From CAYTMY01 sp964618075 (GTDB lineage: Bacteria > Bacillota > Clostridia > Eubacteriales > Anaerofustaceae): 12,691 nucleotides of DNA. A program made the position numbers and the translations under genes. The DNA lies in contig CAZTZO010000034.1 in NCBI GenBank assembly GCA_964618075.1, positions 1 to 12,691 on the forward strand. The letters are read 5' to 3'. The notes under the pieces were generated by a model. The model was not told the origin of the DNA. It did no database searches and saw nothing but the letters and a program-made list of their open reading frames with translations. Position 1 is the stretch's first letter. The number at the start of each line of letters is the position of its first letter. Below are positions 1-4,764 of the stretch, in pieces.

Positions 1-53
1 ATCGTTCCGATGTTTACATGCGGTTTCGTTCTCTCATAATGCTGTTTAGCCAT
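1..53 (-). CDS. tuf: Elongation factor Tu, N-terminal 17 codons (partial)
   Basis: The reverse strand reads MAKQHYERTKPHVNIGT and runs off the left edge of the window. This is the conserved N-terminus of EF-Tu, just before the G1 P-loop (GHVDHGKT), which lies outside. EF-Tu is the cytoplasmic GTPase that delivers aminoacyl-tRNA to the ribosome. The ATG at 51-53 has an AAGGAG ribosome site six bases upstream. It lies downstream of tyrS on the same strand but has its own strong promoter in the 98-base gap, so it is probably expressed independently of the synthetase operon. Its upstream neighbour is tyrS and not fusA, so this copy is not in the classical str operon order. The identification is firm despite the short fragment; whether a second tuf exists cannot be seen. 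Confidence 0.93.
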   Translation of the reverse strand, partial: MAKQHYERTKPHVNIGT

Positions 54-104
54 TTCATTCTCCTTAAAACAAGATATAAATCTGTATTATTATCGGTAAA
101 AGTT

Positions 105-133
105 ATTTTACTAAATATTGTTTGGCATGTCAA
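105..133 (-). promoter_or_regulatory. Sigma-A promoter of tuf
   Basis: On the minus strand TTGACA (133-128), a 17-base spacer and TAAAAT (110-105) give a perfect -35, ideal spacing and a five-of-six -10. The predicted start is near base 98, leaving a leader of about 45 bases before the tuf ATG. This is what one expects for a highly expressed translation gene. Confidence 0.8.
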
Positions 134-151
134 TTGTAACCTATTGTTTGG
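116..151. repeat. 10-bp direct repeat flanking the tuf -35 element
   Basis: TATTGTTTGG occurs at 116-125 and again at 142-151 on the plus strand, 26 bases apart. One copy lies in the spacer between the -35 and -10 of tuf; the other lies just upstream of the -35, next to the tyrS stop codon. The placement would suit a regulator binding site, but two copies in AT-rich DNA could be chance. Confidence 0.35.
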
Positions 152-1378
152 TTAAATTTTCATAACAAGTTTGTGGAAGGTTTTTTTGCCTTTTTTGATG
201 AGCAGATATCCCTGTTCGAAGTCGTACTGAATAAATACCGTAGCGATATCTTCTATCTTCGTTCCGTTTATGATAATCCCACCCTGCTCTACCAGTCTGC
301 GGGCTTCGGATTTGCTAGGCGCCAAAGAGGTTTTAATTAATATATTCAATACGTCTATGCCCTCTTCGACCTCAGAAATATCTATTTGTGTAAATGGTGT
401 GTTCTCGTCCTCACCGCTGCCTGTAAACAAACTTTTAGCGGCACTTTGTGCATTGCGCGCGTCTTCCTCTCCATGCACGAGCTTCGTAACCTCATAAGCA
501 AGCTTTTCTTTTGCCGAATTTATCTTTTCGTCCTTCAGGGAAGCATATTCATTAATCTCTTCCATAGGCATAAAGGTAAGCAGTGACATGCACTTTTTAA
601 CGTCTTCATCATTTATATTACGCCAATACTGATAAAATTCGTAAGGTGATGTTTTGTTTGGATCTAACCACAATGCGCCCTTTTCCGTCTTGCCCATCTT
701 CTTGCCTTCGCTGTTTTCAAGCAGCTTAAAGGTCATACCGTAAGCGCTTTTGCCTGTTTTCTTTCTTATCAGCTCAACTCCGCCGATAATGTTTGACCAT
801 TGGTCGTTGCCGCCGAATTGCATCTCGCAGCCATAAAGCTCGTTGAGCTTATAGAAGTCAAAGGACTGCATTATCATATAGTTAAACTCCAAAAATGATA
901 AGCCCTTTTCCATTCTGTTCTTATAGCATTCCGCAGCAAGCATTTTATTAACGCTGAAGTGCGCTCCGACATCTCTTAAAAATTCTATATAATTAAGATC
1001 CATAAGCCAATCGGCATTATTTGCCATTATTGCCTTGTTGTCGGAAAAATCAATAAATCTTTCAAACACATTTTTGAAATTATCAGCGTTTTGCGCTATC
1101 GTCTCAGCAGAAAGCATCTTTCTCATATCGGTTCTGCCGGAAGGGTCTCCGACCATAGTAGTCCCCCCGCCTATCAGGGCTATGGGAACATGCCCGAATT
1201 TTTGCATATGGCTCATTACCATAATCTGAATATAGTGACCCACATGAAGGCTGTCTGCTGTCGGATCAAAGCCTATATAAAACGTAATTTTGCCGTTTTT
1301 AAGACGCTCCTTTATTTCTTCCTCGTGAGTATATTGTTCTATGTATCCTCTTTCATTTAAAACATCAAATGCGTTCAA
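152..1378 (-). CDS. tyrS: Tyrosyl-tRNA synthetase
   Basis: Class I synthetase that joins tyrosine to tRNA-Tyr in the cytoplasm, 408 aa. The Rossmann domain shows Y34, D38 and the HIGH-type motif HVGH (45-48), then GDPSGR with D78. The tyrosine pocket has Y167, Q171 and D174 followed by GGNDQW (189-194), and the KMSKS-type loop is KMGKT (227-231). An S4 RNA-binding domain occupies about residues 340-408. All key TyrRS residues are present and the length fits the bacterial family. The start codon is TTG (1376-1378), chosen because GGAGG lies seven bases upstream and the N-terminus matches the family. It is 15 bases behind proS, and its ribosome site begins just after the proS stop, so the two genes are one operon. 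No T-box leader precedes it. Confidence 0.97.
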   Translation of the reverse strand: MNAFDVLNERGYIEQYTHEEEIKERLKNGKITFYIGFDPTADSLHVGHYIQIMVMSHMQKFGHVPIALIGGGTTMVGDPSGRTDMRKMLSAETIAQNADNFKNVFERFIDFSDNKAIMANNADWLMDLNYIEFLRDVGAHFSVNKMLAAECYKNRMEKGLSFLEFNYMIMQSFDFYKLNELYGCEMQFGGNDQWSNIIGGVELIRKKTGKSAYGMTFKLLENSEGKKMGKTEKGALWLDPNKTSPYEFYQYWRNINDEDVKKCMSLLTFMPMEEINEYASLKDEKINSAKEKLAYEVTKLVHGEEDARNAQSAAKSLFTGSGEDENTPFTQIDISEVEEGIDVLNILIKTSLAPSKSEARRLVEQGGIIINGTKIEDIATVFIQYDFEQGYLLIKKGKKTFHKLVMKI

Positions 1379-1393
1379 TTTGATTCCTCCGTC

Positions 1394-2830
1394 CTAATAC
1401 GCTCTTGCAAAGTACGCTTCTTTATCTGCCGGCTTACCGCAAAACACACATTTATCGTCTATTTTTTCCTGTTCAAACGGTATGCACCTTAAAGAGGCTC
1501 CCGTCATATCCTTTATAGCATCCTCGCATTCTGCACATCCGCACCACATTGCTTTTATAAAACCGGGATTATCCTCCAGATTTTTCTTGAATTCATCCAT
1601 AGTATGCGCTTCGCTCGTTTTTTCTTCTCGAAGTTTAAGAGCGTTATCATACATATTCTGTTGTATATCATCCAACAATAAAGCAAGTTTTTCTTTAACT
1701 TCGGTTATCTTTACAAATACCTTCTGAGAAGTATCGCGACGAACCATTACGCATTGTCCGTTTTCGATATCCTTCGGTCCGAGCTCGATTCTTACAGGCA
1801 CACCCTTCATTTCGTACTGGCTGAATTTCCAACCGGGGCTGTTTGCCTGCGTAGCGTCAAGTTCTATTCTGAAATCATCCTTGAGAGAATCGTACAATTC
1901 AGAGCATGAGTCAAGCACGCCGTCCTTATGTTGTGCTATTGGGATTATAACAACCTGTACAGGCGCGATTTTCGGAGGAAATTTAAGTCCTCTGTTATCT
2001 CCGTGAACCATTATAATACCGCCAATAAGCCTTGTGGATACCCCCCAAGATGTCGAAAAAGCATATTGCTCCTTATTATCTCTTCCTAAAAATTTAATAT
2101 CAAACGCCTTGGAAAAGTGATCGGTCAGGTTGTGGCTTGTACCGCTTTGAAGAGCCTGTCCGTCGTGCATAAGGGCTTCGATAGTATATGTTGCATACGC
2201 GCCCGCAAATTTTTCTTTTTCGCTCTTTTGCCCCGCTATTACAGGAATTGCAAGGTATTCCCTACATACTTTTTCATATATTCCGAGCATACGCAGTGTT
2301 TCTTCCTGTGCCTGTTCGAACGTTTCGTGGAGCGTATGCCCCTCCTGCCATAAGAACTCGGAGGTGCGAAGGAAAGGACGAGTGGTTTTCTCCCACCTTA
2401 CTACATTGCACCACTGGTTATAAAGAAAAGGCAAATCCCTATAGGATTGGAGCCATTTGGCATACATGCTGCATATAATGGTTTCTGAAGTCGGACGAAT
2501 ACAGAGTCTTTCGCCAAGCTCGTTTTCGCCTCCCTTTGTTACCCAGGCGACCTCGGGAGCAAAGCCCTCGACATGTTCTTTTTCTTTATTTAAAAAGCTC
2601 TCCGGGATAAGCAGGGGAAAATATGTATTCTTGTGACCTGTTTTTTTGAATTCCGCATCAAAAATGTGCTGTATATTTTCCCAAAGGCCATATCCGTATG
2701 CTCTTATTACCATAAAACCTTTTACAGGCGAATAATCTACCATTTCGGTTTTTGTTATTACATCGGTATACCATTTGGCAAAATCCTCCTCCATAGGAGT
2801 TATCTCTTCCATCTGAAACGTTTTTGCCAT
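1394..2830 (-). CDS. proS: Prolyl-tRNA synthetase, eukaryote/archaeal type
   Basis: Class II synthetase charging tRNA-Pro, 478 aa. This is the short form without the long bacterial editing insertion. Class II motif 2 lies at about residues 139-165, with TSE at 114-116 forming part of the proline site. Motif 3 is within the HGDNRGLKFPPKIAP stretch, followed by the anticodon-binding domain. The C-terminal zinc-type domain has Cys pairs C430/C435 and C461/C464 and ends in a terminal Tyr (RAY), a feature of this ProRS subgroup. The ATG at 2828-2830 has GGAGG five bases upstream. It is the first gene of the proS-tyrS operon and is driven by the promoter at 2903-2932. The leader of roughly 65 bases is too short for a T-box, so tRNA-sensing regulation is not apparent. 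Confidence 0.96.
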   Translation of the reverse strand: MAKTFQMEEITPMEEDFAKWYTDVITKTEMVDYSPVKGFMVIRAYGYGLWENIQHIFDAEFKKTGHKNTYFPLLIPESFLNKEKEHVEGFAPEVAWVTKGGENELGERLCIRPTSETIICSMYAKWLQSYRDLPFLYNQWCNVVRWEKTTRPFLRTSEFLWQEGHTLHETFEQAQEETLRMLGIYEKVCREYLAIPVIAGQKSEKEKFAGAYATYTIEALMHDGQALQSGTSHNLTDHFSKAFDIKFLGRDNKEQYAFSTSWGVSTRLIGGIIMVHGDNRGLKFPPKIAPVQVVIIPIAQHKDGVLDSCSELYDSLKDDFRIELDATQANSPGWKFSQYEMKGVPVRIELGPKDIENGQCVMVRRDTSQKVFVKITEVKEKLALLLDDIQQNMYDNALKLREEKTSEAHTMDEFKKNLEDNPGFIKAMWCGCAECEDAIKDMTGASLRCIPFEQEKIDDKCVFCGKPADKEAYFARAY

Positions 2831-2902
2831 TATTTCCTCCGTATATTTAAAATCGAGCTCCGCGTAACAACGAGAGCCCTCTTAATGGAATAATCTTTAA
2901 GC

Positions 2903-2932
2903 ATTATACTATACAGCTCTTTTGTTTGTCAA
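2903..2932 (-). promoter_or_regulatory. Sigma-A promoter of proS-tyrS
   Basis: The minus strand has TTGACA (2932-2927), an 18-base spacer and TATAAT (2908-2903): both hexamers perfect, spacing one base over ideal. The start is expected near 2896, giving a leader of about 65 bases. A weak GC-rich stem may form in the leader (GGGCTC pairing with GAGCTC). Confidence 0.82.
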
Positions 2933-2962
2933 CGCGGGTATGTTTTTTTGTAATATTGTTTC

Positions 2963-2990
2963 ACCAAAGTAAAAAGAGCTGCGTAATATG
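2963..2990 (+). promoter_or_regulatory. Candidate promoter of the microprotein cassette, sigma-K/E-like or weak sigma-A
   Basis: AC (2963-2964), 17 bases, then CGTAATATG (2982-2990). This resembles the mother-cell pattern AC-N17-CATANNNTA but deviates at two -10 positions. The same bases can be read as sigma-A: TTCACC, 18 bases, TAATAT. The layout parallels that in front of the paralogous gene at 10733. The start would be near 2997. Confidence 0.4.
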
Positions 2991-2997
2991 GAGTGAA

Positions 2998-3024
2998 TAT
3001 TCTCGAAACCTATTCGATTGAATA
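2998..3024 (+). other. Stem-loop at the predicted 5' end of the microprotein mRNA
   Basis: TATTC pairs with GAATA and TCGAA with TTCGA, with a two-base bulge and a five-base ACCTA loop. It begins about where the transcript from the promoter above should start. A 5'-terminal stem often protects mRNA from decay; an operator is the alternative reading. Confidence 0.4.
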
Positions 3025-3048
3025 ACATCACCGTTTCGGAGGTTTTTG

Positions 3049-3207
3049 ATGTTTGAACTATTCAATGATTGCAGCTGCGACAGTCTGCTTATGTTCTTCT
3101 TGCTGCTCGTTGTACTTTTCGACAGTATAGGCATTTGCGGAGATGACGATTCCGGCACGCTGCTTTTCTTCTTTCTGCTGCTGATAATTATAGTTACGGC
3201 AGTTTAA
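3049..3207 (+). CDS. 52-aa double-hydrophobic microprotein, copy 1
   Basis: Small protein of unrecognised family. It has an acidic, Cys-containing start (DCSCDS at residues 7-12), a first hydrophobic segment of about 12 residues (13-24), an acidic turn (DSIGICGDDDSG), and a second hydrophobic segment (about 37-50). It may form a membrane-embedded hairpin or pack into an insoluble assembly. GGAGG stands six bases before the ATG. Residues 7-29 are identical to those of the 50-aa protein at 10733, while 13 of those 23 codons differ silently, so this is a real, selected gene. It is the first of three co-directional genes, divergent from proS. Similar tiny Cys/Gly-containing hydrophobic proteins occur in spore formers, but no named family can be assigned and the function is unknown. 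Confidence 0.85.
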   Translation: MFELFNDCSCDSLLMFFLLLVVLFDSIGICGDDDSGTLLFFFLLLIIIVTAV

Positions 3208-3213
3208 TATATC

Positions 3214-3243
3214 GTGCGAGCCTTATCAAAAAAAGGCTCGCAC
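3214..3243 (+). other. Intercistronic stem-loop 1
   Basis: Perfect nine-base stem GTGCGAGCC/GGCTCGCAC with a 12-base A-rich loop, starting seven bases after the stop of the 52-aa gene. No T-run follows on either strand, so it is not a standard intrinsic terminator. It is better placed to stabilise or process the mRNA between the two small genes. Confidence 0.6.
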
Positions 3244-3286
3244 CATAAAAAAGTATCTTAAAGGATACATAAATTAGGAGGTTTTA

Positions 3287-3475
3287 ATGCTTAACAATTT
3301 ATTTGAGGATATCGACCTCACGTGGATAATCATCGGTTTGGTTGTATTGTTTCTTTTATTAGGAAATGACGATGAATGTGATGAGGGAGGATTTCTGGGC
3401 AACATCTCAGAGCTTTTCGAAGGCAATATGATCATTATTATTCTGCTGTTGGTCCTACTCTTTGTGGACATCTGA
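3287..3475 (+). CDS. 62-aa double-hydrophobic microprotein
   Basis: Unrecognised small protein with the same plan as its 52-aa neighbour but little sequence identity. It has a short polar, acidic start, a hydrophobic segment at about 13-25 (WIIIGLVVLFLLL), an acidic linker with one Cys (GNDDECDEGG), and a second hydrophobic segment at about 49-60. The protein ends almost directly after the second segment. TTAGGAGG precedes the ATG by five bases. Separate stem-loops flank it on both sides, which suggests its mRNA level is set independently of its neighbours although the three genes probably share a promoter. It may be a small membrane protein or a structural polypeptide. No catalytic motif is present. 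Confidence 0.75.
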   Translation: MLNNLFEDIDLTWIIIGLVVLFLLLGNDDECDEGGFLGNISELFEGNMIIIILLLVLLFVDI

Positions 3476-3481
3476 TTATCC

Positions 3482-3506
3482 GCGGGCTTTTTTAAATAAA
3501 GCCCGC
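3482..3506 (+). other. Intercistronic stem-loop 2
   Basis: Perfect nine-base stem GCGGGCTTT/AAAGCCCGC with a TTTAAAT loop, starting six bases after the stop of the 62-aa gene and 14 bases before the next ribosome site. A-rich and not T-rich sequence follows, so termination on the plus strand is unlikely. It is the second such element in the cassette. Confidence 0.6.
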
Positions 3507-3529
3507 TAAAAAAATATACGGAGGTAATA

Positions 3530-4216
3530 ATGAAAATAAAAAATATAAACCTTAAAATACCGAATGATAATATCATTCTCTTGGGTGCATTGGGATTAAT
3601 AGTTTTGAACTCCGGATTTGTAACAACTGGGACAAACAGCGCTCTTCCGGTAATGTACGAGGTGGATTCACAGGGAAACCCTATTCAAAATGTACAAACA
3701 TCATCAAACTACATAGACAAAGTATCGAAAGCTCTCAGCGTAAATAATTATTCCGCCATAAAAACACTTTATAAGCTTCAAAGTGTTCTGGATGATATCG
3801 GGGCAATTTCGTTTGCCGAAGAAGCACAATATGTCGCTCCTTCACTTAACATGACAGACGTTTTGTCTGAGATCACTCCTTTTTTATCCGATTCAAGAAA
3901 AGCAACGGTAAGCGGGATAGCAGATAACATTAAGAAAACAAGGAAAACTCTTGACCAAATCGGAAATGCAAAGAACAGAATAGCTTCGTTACCGCAGGAT
4001 ACTCCACGCTCTGAAAGAATCAAAGCCATAATAAATGAAATACCCGCAATAAGCGGAATACCTATATTGGATAATCTCAATAATATAAAATCACTCCTGT
4101 CATTGATAAAACCGGAAGGCAGTGAAACAAAAAACGCTTCAGAAAGTGAAACACAAAATTCAAGCGATTATGACGACATATACGAGCTCGTCGATCTGTT
4201 GGAAAAGGATAAATAA
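3530..4216 (+). CDS. 228-aa exported or membrane-anchored protein of unknown function
   Basis: A perfectly placed GGAGG (3520-3524) precedes the ATG by five bases. Residues 1-12 are basic and 15-32 strongly hydrophobic, giving a signal peptide or signal anchor; the stretch after it (TGTNSALP) could contain a cleavage site. The remaining 190 residues are hydrophilic and look mostly helical, with no cysteine, no zinc or nucleotide motif and no repeats. The tail, from about residue 192, is rich in Ser, Glu and Asp. I do not recognise the family. It is the last gene of the microprotein cassette and ends at a strong stem-loop, so it probably works with, or is at least made together with, the two hydrophobic peptides, for example as a surface or spore-envelope partner. 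That role is a guess from context. Confidence 0.8.
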   Translation: MKIKNINLKIPNDNIILLGALGLIVLNSGFVTTGTNSALPVMYEVDSQGNPIQNVQTSSNYIDKVSKALSVNNYSAIKTLYKLQSVLDDIGAISFAEEAQYVAPSLNMTDVLSEITPFLSDSRKATVSGIADNIKKTRKTLDQIGNAKNRIASLPQDTPRSERIKAIINEIPAISGIPILDNLNNIKSLLSLIKPEGSETKNASESETQNSSDYDDIYELVDLLEKDK

Positions 4217-4218
4217 AA

Positions 4219-4250
4219 ACAACAAACAACTTTTCATAGTTGTTTGTTGT
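4219..4250. terminator. Shared terminator between the cassette and the Lrp-type gene
   Basis: A 12-base perfect stem (ACAACAAACAAC/GTTGTTTGTTGT) with an eight-base loop. On the minus strand it is followed by a T-rich tract, a good intrinsic terminator for the Lrp-type gene. On the plus strand the following CTGCTCTTATT is weaker, but the element sits directly after the stop of the 228-aa gene. Confidence 0.75.
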
Positions 4251-4263
4251 CTGCTCTTATTGA

Positions 4264-4704
4264 TTATTCCGTTTCCTTAAGAAAATGTTCCTGCTTGAGA
4301 TTAGAATACATTACAACATAAGTCTCTGTGGCGCCGAAGCGTTGTATTTTTTCAAGTAATGTGGCAAGATGCTCGGTATCTCTTACGAAGGCTCTGACTA
4401 TAAGAGAATGTCGTCCGGTAACATAATAAAACTCACTTATTTCATCCGTGTCATCGGCAAAATCCTTGAATTTATTATAGTCCTTCCCGGGAATATCAAG
4501 GTTGATAAAGACCGAAACATGCTGTCCCAATTTACTTCGGTCTATAATTGCCTTGTACTTGGTAATTATCCCGCTTTGTTCAAGCCTTTTAACCCGTTCG
4601 GCTGCCGCAGGGGCTGATAAATTGAGCATTGATGCAAGCTCTTTCATCGTGATCCTTCCGTCATTGCAAAGAACTTCAATGATTTTTTTATCGGTACTGT
4701 CCAT
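4264..4704 (-). CDS. Lrp/AsnC-family transcriptional regulator
   Basis: 146 aa in the recommended form. The N-terminal winged helix-turn-helix (about residues 5-55) has the family pattern DKKIIEVLCNDGRITMKELA followed by the recognition helix region SAPAAAERVKRLEQ. The rest is the RAM/AsnC ligand-binding domain (about 60-146), which forms octameric discs in this family and usually senses amino acids. A longer GTG start at 4711-4713 is possible, but the ribosome site AAGGGGG would then lie against the start. It is ideally spaced for the ATG at 4702-4704, which I chose. The target and ligand cannot be read from sequence. A palindromic element over its own -10 suggests autoregulation, as is common in the family. 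It stands alone between two terminator or gap regions. Confidence 0.9.
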   Translation of the reverse strand: MDSTDKKIIEVLCNDGRITMKELASMLNLSAPAAAERVKRLEQSGIITKYKAIIDRSKLGQHVSVFINLDIPGKDYNKFKDFADDTDEISEFYYVTGRHSLIVRAFVRDTEHLATLLEKIQRFGATETYVVMYSNLKQEHFLKETE

Positions 4705-4722
4705 ATTTTGCACCCCCTTATG

Positions 4723-4740
4723 ATACTTAGTATTATACTA
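4723..4740 (-). promoter_or_regulatory. Promoter -10 with overlapping palindromic operator of the Lrp-type gene
   Basis: The plus strand reads ATACTTAGTATTATACTA: three half-sites, ATACT, AGTAT and ATACT, each separated by one T. They form two overlapping perfect palindromes, 4723-4733 and 4728-4740. The second contains the minus-strand TATAAT (4737-4732). No good -35 was seen. A regulator bound here would cover the promoter; the gene's own product is the natural candidate. Confidence 0.5.
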
Positions 4741-4764
4741 CAAAATAACTGAATGCGTATTTAA

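Noticed and set aside
3268..3276. CATAAATTA before the 62-aa gene, a match to the CATANNNTA -10
   Set aside because: Transcription would start after the ribosome site at 3278-3282, and there is no AC 17 bases upstream.
3274..3576. 100-codon minus-strand open frame opposite the microprotein cassette
   Set aside because: It is a mirror of the 62-aa gene and its stem-loops, with no ribosome site. The plus-strand genes have strong sites and a conserved plan.
4705..4713. GTG start for the Lrp-type regulator
   Set aside because: The AAGGGGG ribosome site abuts the GTG and is correctly spaced only for the ATG at 4702-4704.
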